From CAZSAK01 sp964605155 (lineage in GTDB: Bacteria > Pseudomonadota > Gammaproteobacteria > SZUA-140), in the NCBI GenBank assembly GCA_964605155.1, contig CAZSAK010000013.1:1-64000 (forward strand): a stretch of DNA of 64,000 nt, written 5' to 3'. Shown here piece after piece: positions 37,502 through 45,544 of the stretch (position 1 is the stretch's first letter; the number at the start of each line of letters is the position of its first letter). The notes beneath the pieces are model-generated. The model worked only from the letters and a program-made list of their open reading frames with translations, was not told the DNA's origin and did not search any database. The translations under genes and the position numbers were made by a program.

Positions 37502-37530
37502 TTGAGGAAACACTCCGGATCTGGTACCTT
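37502..37530 (+). promoter_or_regulatory. Probable promoter for pyrG
   Basis: TTGAGG (37502-37507) and TACCTT (37525-37530) are 17 bases apart. The -10 is preceded by TGG, an extended -10 signature. It lies about 50 bases before the pyrG start in a 142-base gap after tilS. The match is moderate and has not been tested. Confidence 0.45.
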
Positions 37531-37580
37531 AGAATCCCGTCCTGATAGTCATTTTTTCCGGAATTTTTCATTTAGGTTTC

Positions 37581-39266
37581 ATGACCAAATATATATTTGT
37601 AACAGGCGGTGTCGTTTCTTCATTGGGAAAGGGCATCGCTTCCGCCTCATTGGCCGCGATTCTCGAGGCGCGGGGTCTGAAAGTTACCCTGATCAAGCTT
37701 GATCCCTACATAAACGTGGATCCCGGGACGATGAGCCCGTTTCAACACGGCGAGGTCTACGTGACTGGAGACGGTGCGGAAACGGATCTTGACCTGGGTC
37801 ATTATGAACGGTTTGTTCGCACCACGATGGGTAAACACAACAATTTCACCACCGGCCGGATCTATGAGAACGTCATCGCAAAGGAACGCCGTGGTGATTA
37901 TCTGGGCGCAACAGTACAGGTTATCCCCCATATTACCGACGAGATCAAGCGTTGTATCATGGTGGGGGCAAACGATGCCGATGTTGCCCTGGTGGAGATC
38001 GGTGGTACCGTGGGCGATATCGAATCCCTGCCGTTTCTCGAGGCGATTCGTCAAATGGGCATCGAATTGGGCCATGAAAACGCCCTCTACATCCATCTAA
38101 CCCTGGTCCCCTTTATATCCACTGCCGGTGAGATCAAGACGAAACCGACCCAGCATTCCGTCAAGGAACTGCGATCGATCGGAATCCAGCCCGATGTATT
38201 GATGTGCCGGGCGGATCGTCCTATCCCCGATGATGAGCGGCGAAAAATAGCCTTGTTTACCAGCGTCCAGGAAAGGGCGGTTATCTCCGCCATCGACGTC
38301 AACAATATCTACAAGATCCCGCTGCTGCTGCACAAACAGGAACTGGATGCCATCGTCGTCGAAAAGCTGCGTCTGGATGTGCCTGAAGCCGACCTTCATG
38401 AATGGGAGGAGATCAATCAACGGCTCGAACATCCCAGGGACACGGTGGAGATCGCCATCGTGGGAAAATATATCGGTCTGACGGATTCATACAAATCCTT
38501 GTCCGAGGCGCTGATACACGCCGGTATCAGGACACAGACACGGGTCAACATCAACTACATCGATGCGGAAGACATCACGCATAAAGGCACCAATTATCTC
38601 GAGGGTATGGATGCCATACTGGTGCCCGGCGGTTTTGGTGAACGCGGTATAGAGGGGAAGATCGAGGCCGTGCGGTATGCGCGTGAGCACAAGGTGCCCT
38701 ATCTGGGGATCTGCCTGGGTATGCAGGTTGCCGTCGTCGAGTTTGCACGCAACGTAGCGAATATGGCGGAGGCCCACAGCACCGAGTTTGATCCGAATAC
38801 CCCTTATCCGGTCATCGCTCTGGTCGAAGAGTGGACCACCGCGGAAGGGGTAGTTGAAAAAAGATCGCATGACTCCGACAAGGGTGGAACCATGCGCCTT
38901 GGTGCCCAACAATGCCGGCTGGCTCAACACACCCGCGCCCATGGGATTTACGGCAAGGATGTGATTACAGAACGCCATCGCCATCGTTATGAAGTCAATA
39001 ATCGCTTCGTCGAATTGCTGCAAAAGGCGGGCCTGGTGATCTCCGGTAAATCGATGGACGACCAACTGGTTGAGGTCATCGAGCTGAAGGATCATCCATG
39101 GTTTGTCGCCGCGCAGTTTCATCCGGAATTCACCTCCAATCCGCGCGACGGTCATCCCTTGTTTACAGGATTCGTACAGGCCGCGTGTACCTTCCAGGAA
39201 ACCGGCAGGAATCGGATGAACAGGCCGGAAACATCACCAAGGCGACATACGACCAGTGTGCCATGA
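37581..39266 (+). CDS. pyrG: CTP synthase
   Basis: PyrG aminates UTP to CTP with glutamine. The N-terminal synthetase domain begins MTKYIFVTGGVVSSLGKGIA and holds KLDPYINVDPGTMSPFQHGEVYV-type signatures. The C-terminal glutaminase has its nucleophile in LGICLGMQ (Cys about 378) and the His/Glu pair in FHPEF. At 561 residues it is slightly longer than E. coli (545), because of a short poorly conserved C-terminal extension rich in Arg, Asn and Pro. In many relatives pyrG is directly followed by kdsA and eno, as here. Confidence 0.98.
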   Translation: MTKYIFVTGGVVSSLGKGIASASLAAILEARGLKVTLIKLDPYINVDPGTMSPFQHGEVYVTGDGAETDLDLGHYERFVRTTMGKHNNFTTGRIYENVIAKERRGDYLGATVQVIPHITDEIKRCIMVGANDADVALVEIGGTVGDIESLPFLEAIRQMGIELGHENALYIHLTLVPFISTAGEIKTKPTQHSVKELRSIGIQPDVLMCRADRPIPDDERRKIALFTSVQERAVISAIDVNNIYKIPLLLHKQELDAIVVEKLRLDVPEADLHEWEEINQRLEHPRDTVEIAIVGKYIGLTDSYKSLSEALIHAGIRTQTRVNINYIDAEDITHKGTNYLEGMDAILVPGGFGERGIEGKIEAVRYAREHKVPYLGICLGMQVAVVEFARNVANMAEAHSTEFDPNTPYPVIALVEEWTTAEGVVEKRSHDSDKGGTMRLGAQQCRLAQHTRAHGIYGKDVITERHRHRYEVNNRFVELLQKAGLVISGKSMDDQLVEVIELKDHPWFVAAQFHPEFTSNPRDGHPLFTGFVQAACTFQETGRNRMNRPETSPRRHTTSVP

Positions 39267-39316
39267 TCGATAATTCCGTTGACAATATTGTATCGCTGCA
39301 TCCGCTGATAGCCGTC

Positions 39317-39349
39317 TTTCCGGTTCCGGAAATACATCCGGGATCCCGG
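39317..39349. repeat. Two adjacent palindromes between pyrG and kdsA
   Basis: TTTCCGG-TT-CCGGAAA (39317-39332) is followed after 5 bases by the perfect 12-base palindrome CCGGGATCCCGG (39338-39349). TCCGG/CCGGTT words recur further along the 130-base spacer. There is no T-run, so a terminator is not evident; an operator or processing site is possible. Confidence 0.5.
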
Positions 39350-39396
39350 TTAACAGTGTATCGTCCGGCTTCCCAGGTATCATGTCCGGTTAGCGT

Positions 39397-40233
39397 ATGA
39401 GATTATGTGGATTTGAAGCCGGGCTGGATCAGCCGCTGTTCCTGATCGCCGGTCCCTGTGTCATTGAGAGCGAACAGCTTGCCCTGGATACAGCGGGGAA
39501 GCTGAAAGAAATGACCGACCGGTTGCAGATTCCGTTTATCTACAAATCCTCCTTCGACAAGGCCAACAGGACGTCCAGTGCCAGTTATCGCGGACCGGGT
39601 ATTGAGCAGGGCCTGGCGATACTGCAGAAGGTCAAGCAACAGATATCCATACCGGTGCTGACCGACGTGCACGAGGATACCCCCCTGGAAGAAGTGGCTG
39701 CTGTGGTGGATGTACTACAAACACCAGCCTTCCTGTGCCGCCAGACTAACTTCATACAAAGCGTCGCTCGCCAGGGTAAACCGGTGAATATAAAGAAGGG
39801 CCAGTTTCTGGCGCCGTGGGACATGAAGAACGTCGTAGAAAAGGCCCGCGAGACAGGTAATCATCACATCATGGTCTGCGAACGTGGTGTATCTTTTGGC
39901 TATAATTATCTCGTTTCGGATATGCGGGCATTGATGGTGATGCGCGATACCGGTTGCCCGGTGGTATTTGATGCGACCCATTCCGTTCAACAACCGGGAG
40001 GCAAGGGCAGCGTGTCCGGTGGACAAAGGGAATTCGTGCCGTTGCTGGCGCGTGCTGCGGTGGCCTGCGGGATTGCGGGACTGTTTATGGAAACGCATCC
40101 TGATCCTGCAAAGGCATTGAGTGATGGACCCAATGCCTGGCCGCTGGATCACATGCAAAGATTGCTGAAAACGCTCAAGGTGATTGACGAGGATGTCAAG
40201 GGACTGGGATTGATCGAGACAGAGATTTCATGA
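39397..40233 (+). CDS. kdsA: KDO-8-phosphate synthase, metal-dependent class II type
   Basis: KdsA condenses phosphoenolpyruvate with arabinose 5-phosphate to KDO-8-P for the LPS core. The 278 residues show FIYKSSFDKANRTS, FLCRQTNF, KKGQFLAPWDMKNVVEK and the ATHSVQQPGG segment. The N-terminal motif is IAGPCVIESEQ with Cys21; E. coli KdsA has Asn at this place. The Cys form is the class II, metal-requiring enzyme known from Aquifex. The start ATG at 39397 is preceded by a weak GGTTAG; homology supports it. eno follows after 155 bases. Confidence 0.96.
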   Translation: MRLCGFEAGLDQPLFLIAGPCVIESEQLALDTAGKLKEMTDRLQIPFIYKSSFDKANRTSSASYRGPGIEQGLAILQKVKQQISIPVLTDVHEDTPLEEVAAVVDVLQTPAFLCRQTNFIQSVARQGKPVNIKKGQFLAPWDMKNVVEKARETGNHHIMVCERGVSFGYNYLVSDMRALMVMRDTGCPVVFDATHSVQQPGGKGSVSGGQREFVPLLARAAVACGIAGLFMETHPDPAKALSDGPNAWPLDHMQRLLKTLKVIDEDVKGLGLIETEIS

Positions 40234-40250
40234 GCCACTGATCATCCTTC

Positions 40251-40284
40251 GCTCAAGCAAGTTCTTTCCTCATAATGCTTGAGC
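40251..40284 (+). repeat. 9-bp perfect inverted repeat between kdsA and eno
   Basis: GCTCAAGCA (40251-40259) and TGCTTGAGC (40276-40284) are exact reverse complements separated by 16 bases. The stem starts 18 bases after the kdsA stop. No run of T follows, so it is a weak or factor-dependent terminator, an mRNA 3'-end stabiliser, or an operator upstream of eno. Confidence 0.5.
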
Positions 40285-40388
40285 AATATAAATTGAATAT
40301 TCTGTCCTGTATGGAAGATGTGGATGCAGCCGAATGCTGAAAGTTTTGTCATTGTATTGTTATACGTTCATGTTAAAAGTGAGGAGAA

Positions 40389-41681
40389 ATGTCGAAGATT
40401 GTAAATATACTGGCCCGTGAAATTATCGACTCGCGCGGCAACCCGACGATTGAAGCGGATGTCATCCTCGAGGCTGGTGCAACCGGCCGTGCGGCGGTAC
40501 CTTCAGGGGCTTCAACCGGTTCATACGAGGCGATCGAGTTAAGGGACGGGGATCCCAAGCGCTATAACGGCAAGGGCGTGCGTCATGCAGTGGGTAACGT
40601 CAACGGTGAGATCCGTGCAGCCCTGCTGGGTCAGGAGGCGGGTGACCAGAAGGCCATCGACCAGATCATGATCGACCTCGATGGCACGTATAACAAGGCG
40701 CGCCTGGGCGCCAATGCGATCCTGTCCGTCTCGCTGGCCACCTCACGCGCGATGGCGAAAGAACAGGGTGTACAGGTGTTCCGTTATCTGGGGGGTGACG
40801 GGCCGTTCAAGATGCCGGTGCCGATGATGAATGTCATCAATGGCGGCGTCCACGCTGAAAACAGTATCGATATGCAGGAATTCATGGTGATGCCGGTCGG
40901 CGCCGGCAGCATGGCGGAAGCGGTCCGCATCGGGGCCGAGGTTTTTTATTCGTTACGCAAGGTGCTGTTGAAAAGAGGTTTCAATACGGCGGTTGGCGAT
41001 GAAGGCGGATTTGCGCCGCGCCTGTCTTCCAATGAAGAGGCCATCGAGGTGATCCTGGAAGGCATAGAAAAGGCCGGCTATACACCCGGAGAGGATGTCT
41101 ATATCGCGCTTGACCCGGCCAGTTCGGAATTCTACAAGGACGGACATTATCATCTGAGGTCGGATAAATTGCGTTTAACCTCGGATGAATATGTGGATTT
41201 TCTGGAAGACTGGGCGGATCGTTTTCCCATTCTGTCGATCGAGGACGGTATGGCGGAAAATGACTGGGACGGCTGGGCAAGATTGACGGAACGACTATCC
41301 AAGCGGGTTCAGCTGGTGGGTGATGACCTGTTCGTGACCAATACCGAGCTGTTGAACAAGGGGATAGAACGGGGCGTGGCCAATTCCATCCTGATCAAGG
41401 TCAATCAGATCGGCACCCTGACGGAGTCACTGGCGGCGATCGATATGGCCAAGAAGGCGGGTTATACAGCAATCGTTTCACATCGTTCGGGAGAGACGGA
41501 AGATCCCTATATCGCCGATCTTGCCGTAGCGACAAATGTCGGACAGATCAAGACCGGTTCCATGTCCCGTTCGGACAGGGTTGCAAAATATAACCAGCTG
41601 TTACGGATTGAGGAATTGCTTGGTGATGCTTCGCGTTTTGCCGGTCGCAGTGCCTTCAAGATGTTTTCGGATATTAATTGA
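40389..41681 (+). CDS. eno: Enolase
   Basis: Enolase dehydrates 2-phosphoglycerate to phosphoenolpyruvate in glycolysis and is part of the RNA degradosome in some relatives. It is 430 residues long with IVNILAREIIDSRGNPTIEADV, PSGASTGSYEAIELRD, GDEGGFAP and SIEDGMAENDWDGW; the metal ligands (Asp in ALDPASSEFY, Glu in SIEDG, Asp in VGDDLFVTN) and the catalytic Lys in ILIKVNQIGT are present. The ATG is preceded by GAGGAG. A promoter CTGAAA-17-TTATAC (40337-40365) is possible but weak. Confidence 0.98.
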   Translation: MSKIVNILAREIIDSRGNPTIEADVILEAGATGRAAVPSGASTGSYEAIELRDGDPKRYNGKGVRHAVGNVNGEIRAALLGQEAGDQKAIDQIMIDLDGTYNKARLGANAILSVSLATSRAMAKEQGVQVFRYLGGDGPFKMPVPMMNVINGGVHAENSIDMQEFMVMPVGAGSMAEAVRIGAEVFYSLRKVLLKRGFNTAVGDEGGFAPRLSSNEEAIEVILEGIEKAGYTPGEDVYIALDPASSEFYKDGHYHLRSDKLRLTSDEYVDFLEDWADRFPILSIEDGMAENDWDGWARLTERLSKRVQLVGDDLFVTNTELLNKGIERGVANSILIKVNQIGTLTESLAAIDMAKKAGYTAIVSHRSGETEDPYIADLAVATNVGQIKTGSMSRSDRVAKYNQLLRIEELLGDASRFAGRSAFKMFSDIN

Positions 41682-41826
41682 TACATTGCCGCACAGGACC
41701 TCATAGTACCGCGATCAGATACAATCAGATTTGCCATGGAACAGGCGCCAGCTCAGGTGATAAACTCCCGGGTGTCCGGCAGATGGCAGGTTTACAGGAC
41801 GGTTATCACATGATCAGTCGTTCATC

Positions 41827-42102
41827 ATGAAGACACTCATATATATCATGGTTGTTCTGGCCGTGTTACTGCAGTACAGGTTATGGTTCGGTGATGGCGG
41901 TATCGTCGATGTATGGAATCTGCACCACGCTGTTGAGGAACAGAAACACGAAAATGCAGTTTTGACGGAGCGTAACAAGGCGCTCGAGGCCGAGGTCAAG
42001 GATCTCAAGCAGGGAATGGATGCAATTGAGGAACGGGCGCGCAGCGAGCTCGGGATGGTGAAAAAGGACGAGACATTTTTCCAGACGGTCGAAGAAAAAT
42101 AA
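41827..42102 (+). CDS. ftsB: Cell division protein FtsB
   Basis: FtsB is a small bitopic protein of the FtsQLB complex that links early and late divisome parts. The 91 residues have one N-terminal membrane helix (LIYIMVVLAVLLQYRLWF), the GDGGIVDVWNL motif and a periplasmic coiled coil (about residues 30-75), ending in the conserved RARSELGMVKKDETFF. The eno-ftsB-ispD-ispF order is conserved across gammaproteobacteria. The 145-base gap before it shows no other gene and no strong promoter. Confidence 0.95.
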   Translation: MKTLIYIMVVLAVLLQYRLWFGDGGIVDVWNLHHAVEEQKHENAVLTERNKALEAEVKDLKQGMDAIEERARSELGMVKKDETFFQTVEEK

Positions 42103-42161
42103 GCCATACATCATAATGATCTTTCTCCATTCATAGGGAGAACAGGAAATCAAAAACATCC

Positions 42162-42881
42162 ATGCCATTGAACGGTAAGAAACTATGGGCCGTCGTCCCC
42201 GCCGCCGGTATCGGTACGCGCACAGGTGGGGAAACACCGAAACAATACCGTGAAGTCAACGGCAAAAAGGTCATCGAACATATACTGGAAAGGCTTGCCA
42301 TGCATCCGCGCATTGCCGGTATAGTTGTCGCGATTTCTTCCGGCGATAGCCACTGGAAAACCGTCACCCTGCCGGATAGCACTGCAGTGGTCGCAGTGGA
42401 AGGTGGTGCCGAAAGGCATCACTCGGTACTGAACGCCCTGCACAGACTGTCACAGATGATTGCCGCGGATGACTGGGTGTTGGTACATGATGCGGCGCGT
42501 CCCTGCATCCGTCAGGATGATATCGATAATCTGATCAATTCCGTTATCGATCACCCGGTCGGCGGTATTCTCGGCGTACCCGTATCAGATACCATGAAGC
42601 GGGTGAATGAAACCCATCAAATCGTGGAGACGGTGTCGCGCACAGGTTTGTGGCACGCCCAGACACCCCAGATGTTCAGGCTGGCAGCCCTGACGGCGGC
42701 GATCGAACATGCAATGCAGACCCATGCACCGATCACGGACGAGGCTGGTGCGATGGAACTCCAGGGCCTCACGCCGTTGATGGTAGAAGGGCACAGGGAC
42801 AACATCAAGATAACGGAACCGGATGATTTCATGCATGCCGCACTATATCTGCAACATCAAACAAGCCGGGCGGATCTATGA
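42162..42881 (+). CDS. ispD: 2-C-methyl-D-erythritol 4-phosphate cytidylyltransferase
   Basis: IspD makes CDP-methylerythritol in the MEP pathway. The nucleotide-binding start VPAAGIGTRTGGETPKQY, the VHDAARPCI motif and the late TEPDDFMHA are diagnostic. It has 239 residues. ispF overlaps its stop by four bases. The start ATG at 42162 lies 28 bases after an AGGGAGAACAGGA purine stretch, so the ribosome binding site is not ideally placed. Confidence 0.97.
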   Translation: MPLNGKKLWAVVPAAGIGTRTGGETPKQYREVNGKKVIEHILERLAMHPRIAGIVVAISSGDSHWKTVTLPDSTAVVAVEGGAERHHSVLNALHRLSQMIAADDWVLVHDAARPCIRQDDIDNLINSVIDHPVGGILGVPVSDTMKRVNETHQIVETVSRTGLWHAQTPQMFRLAALTAAIEHAMQTHAPITDEAGAMELQGLTPLMVEGHRDNIKITEPDDFMHAALYLQHQTSRADL

Positions 42882-43351
42882 GGATCGGATTCGGCTTTGA
42901 TGCCCACCGCTTTGAAACTGGTAGAAAACTGGTGCTGGGCGGTGTCACGATACCGTTTGAAAAGGGTTTGTTGGCGCATTCCGACGGTGATGTGGTGATC
43001 CATGCACTGTGTGACGCCCTGTTGGGAGCGGTCGGACTAGGTGATATCGGCGGGCATTTTCCCGATTCTAGTGGTGACTACACCGGAATCGATAGCCGCA
43101 TACTGCTGCGCAATGTCATGGACAAGATCTCGGAGGGGAATATGGCGGTTGCAAATGCAGATATCTGCGTGATCGCCCAGGCCCCCAGGATTGCCCCTTA
43201 CATCGCCGACATGAAGACCTTGCTAGCATCCGATATCGGAGTTGACGCGGCACAATTGAACATCAAGGCGACGACTACCGAGGGGATGGGGTTTACCGGC
43301 CGTGGGGAAGGCATCGCCTGTTACGCGGTGGCATTACTCGAACAGACGTGA
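42878..43351 (+). CDS. ispF: 2-C-methyl-D-erythritol 2,4-cyclodiphosphate synthase
   Basis: IspF cyclises the phosphorylated CDP-methylerythritol with loss of CMP. The trimeric zinc enzyme is recognisable from GFDAHRFETGR (metal Asp and His), LLAHSDGDVVIHALCDALLGA, GDIGGHFPD and the IKATTTEGMGFTGRGEG C-terminus. It is 157 residues. It ends the long plus-strand run and is convergent with the DAHP synthase gene 36 bases away; no clear terminator hairpin was found there. Confidence 0.98.
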   Translation: MRIGFGFDAHRFETGRKLVLGGVTIPFEKGLLAHSDGDVVIHALCDALLGAVGLGDIGGHFPDSSGDYTGIDSRILLRNVMDKISEGNMAVANADICVIAQAPRIAPYIADMKTLLASDIGVDAAQLNIKATTTEGMGFTGRGEGIACYAVALLEQT

Positions 43352-43387
43352 TCACAGCCACGTTATTGACGGTGTGAAAGCGTGGGA

Positions 43388-44500
43388 TTATATATTGCGT
43401 TTAACCAGTGCGACACGCCTTTCGTAGGCCTCACGCACGATTCGGATATCCTCGAGAAACATCGGTAGTTCATCCAGCGTCAAGGCCTGAGGACCATCCA
43501 CCAGTGCCTTGCCCGGTGCGGGATGAAAGTCCACCAGCACCATGTTCGCACCGGCAATGATTCCCTGGGCGGTGACATGCATGATATCCAGAATACCATC
43601 GGGATCGCTGTCGCGGTTGCCAACGGAATGTGAGGGGTCAATGCATACCGGCATGCGGGTCAGCCTCTTGATGGCGGGTACATGGGCAAAATCGACAAAG
43701 TTACGATGCGGATCCCCCATATTGGTTTTCATCCCGCGAAGTCCGAATATAACCTTGCGGTTGCCCTCACTCGCCAGATATTCGGCTGCATTGAGTGATT
43801 CCTCCAGCGTGATACCAAAGCCGCGTTTGAGCAGGATGGGAAATTCCTGTTGCCGCCCGACATGTTTGAGCAGCTCGAAATTCTGGGTATTGCGGGTGCC
43901 GATCTGCAGCATGATGCCGGTCGGATTCCCGGTTTGTTCCAGCGCCTGCCTGATTTCCACGATATTGTCTTCATGCGTGATTTCCATGGCTATGACCTTG
44001 ATGCCGTATTTTCCGGCCAGCTCGAATACATAGGGCAGACACTGCTTGCCATGGCCCTGGAACGAGTAGGGATTGGTGCGAGGTTTATAGGCACCCATGC
44101 GCGTACAGACCTGGCCGTTGTTCTGTAAGGCCTGCATCATTTTTTCGACGTGTTCCGGGGTGTCCACCGCGCACAATCCGGCAAAGACATTCAGGTTATC
44201 CTGGCCGAAATGTATGCCGTTGTATTCAAATGATGTAGACCTGTTGTCATCCTTGTGCCTTCCCAGGACGCGGTATTCCTCGGAAACCCGCACAACCCGT
44301 TCGACACAGGGGAGGTTCTGCATGTCCTCGATATCCAGTGACTTGGTATCCCCGACCAGATAGATCTCGGTCAGCGTCTGTTGTGTGCCGACCTCCTGGT
44401 GGACGCGTGCCTGGATGGCAGGCAGGTTGGTGAGATGTTCCATCAGCCGGCGGTATTCGGCACCGCGCTTGTCGATATCGGGTTCAAGGATCAAGATCAT
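43388..44500 (-). CDS. DAHP synthase, divergent type I-beta
   Basis: DAHP synthase joins phosphoenolpyruvate and erythrose 4-phosphate, the first shikimate step. The 370 residues have an N-terminal ferredoxin-like regulatory region (about 1-85) and a TIM barrel. YKPRTNPYSFQG, QIGTRNTQNFELL, PILLKRGF, DPSHSVGNRD and ALVDGPQ match the I-beta family. Expected metal ligands are Cys110, His291, Asp324 and Asp335. Differences from the usual motifs are GLC for GPC, GLRG (253-256) for CERG, and VDFHP for VEVHP, so one metal Glu is Asp. It may be catalytic or specialised. The assignment to the family is firm; the exact role is not. Confidence 0.8.
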   Translation of the reverse strand: MILILEPDIDKRGAEYRRLMEHLTNLPAIQARVHQEVGTQQTLTEIYLVGDTKSLDIEDMQNLPCVERVVRVSEEYRVLGRHKDDNRSTSFEYNGIHFGQDNLNVFAGLCAVDTPEHVEKMMQALQNNGQVCTRMGAYKPRTNPYSFQGHGKQCLPYVFELAGKYGIKVIAMEITHEDNIVEIRQALEQTGNPTGIMLQIGTRNTQNFELLKHVGRQQEFPILLKRGFGITLEESLNAAEYLASEGNRKVIFGLRGMKTNMGDPHRNFVDFAHVPAIKRLTRMPVCIDPSHSVGNRDSDPDGILDIMHVTAQGIIAGANMVLVDFHPAPGKALVDGPQALTLDELPMFLEDIRIVREAYERRVALVKRNI

Positions 44501-44578
44501 GTGTTATTTCCGTTTGCTGAAATGTGCATAAATTTAATCAAGGGAGACGTATTGTAATGTCATTTTCCATCCCTGCCA

Positions 44579-45472
44579 TCAATCTTTCATCCTCAGGGTA
44601 AGGTCCTGGTAGCTGTCAATGCGCCGGTCACGCAAATAGGGCCATAATCGACGGACATCTTCATTCAGTCCAAGGTCGATCTCGACGACCAGGTTTGCAG
44701 GCTGGTCCGTATCTGCCATCGCCAGTATCTCACCCTGCGGACCGCAGACGAAACTTGAACCCCAGAAATCGATACCCGTGGTGTGATGCAGGGTATCGTC
44801 TTCATGACCCGTGCGGTTACATGCCGCTACGGGCAAACCGTTGGCGATTGCATGTGAACGTTGAATAGTGATCCAGGCATCCCGCTGGCGCTGTTTCACT
44901 TCGTCTGCATCCGTTGAATCCCAGCCGATAGCCGAAGGATAAAGCAGAATATCCGCACCCGCCAGGGTCATGAGCCTGGCGGCTTCGGGATACCACTGAT
45001 CCCAGCAGACCAGTACACCAAGCCTTCCCGCCGAGGTATCGATCGGCGTGAATCCGGTATCGCCCGGGGTGAAATAGAATTTTTCATAATATCCAGGATC
45101 GTCGGGGATGTGCATCTTGCGGTATATGCCGGCAATTGTCCCGTCGGCTTCGATCACCACGGCAGTATTGTGGTAGACACCCGCCCGTCGCCGTTCGAAC
45201 AGGGATGCGACGATGACTACGTTCAAGTGCGATGCAAGCTCACCGAGCTTTTCAGTCGTAGGTCCCGGGATCGATTCGGCCAGGTCGAAACAAGTGACGT
45301 CTTCATTCTGACAGAAATAGAGACTATTGTGCAGTTCCTGTAACAGCACAAGCCTTGCACCCTGTGCGCATGCCCGGTTGATGCCCTCCATGGTCCGCCG
45401 GAGGTTGGTGTCGCGGTCATCCGTGCAGGCATGCTGGATCACTCCGAGTTTGAGTCGCTGCGATGTCGGCAT
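44579..45472 (-). CDS. aguB: N-carbamoylputrescine amidohydrolase
   Basis: AguB hydrolyses N-carbamoylputrescine to putrescine, CO2 and ammonia. This nitrilase-superfamily protein has its catalytic triad at Glu46 (LLQELHNSLYF), Lys119 (YRKMHIPDDPGYYEKFYF) and Cys156 (LVCWDQWYPEA). At 297 residues it fits the family. The neighbour aguA, 72 bases upstream on the same strand, supplies its substrate, which makes the assignment firmer than sequence alone. The DAHP synthase follows downstream. Confidence 0.93.
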   Translation of the reverse strand: MPTSQRLKLGVIQHACTDDRDTNLRRTMEGINRACAQGARLVLLQELHNSLYFCQNEDVTCFDLAESIPGPTTEKLGELASHLNVVIVASLFERRRAGVYHNTAVVIEADGTIAGIYRKMHIPDDPGYYEKFYFTPGDTGFTPIDTSAGRLGVLVCWDQWYPEAARLMTLAGADILLYPSAIGWDSTDADEVKQRQRDAWITIQRSHAIANGLPVAACNRTGHEDDTLHHTTGIDFWGSSFVCGPQGEILAMADTDQPANLVVEIDLGLNEDVRRLWPYLRDRRIDSYQDLTLRMKD

Positions 45473-45544
45473 CTGCTAGCAGGGATTATATGGTTGACGA
45501 CAGTTCATGACAGGATTGTAAATGAAAATACCGCAAGCATGTAA

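Noticed and set aside
39279..39284. TTGACA consensus -35 before kdsA
   Set aside because: No acceptable -10 lies 16-18 bases downstream, so it was not called a promoter.
39098..39400. Small plus-strand frame spanning the end of pyrG and the kdsA spacer
   Set aside because: It overlaps the pyrG catalytic His/Glu codons in another frame and has no ribosome binding site.
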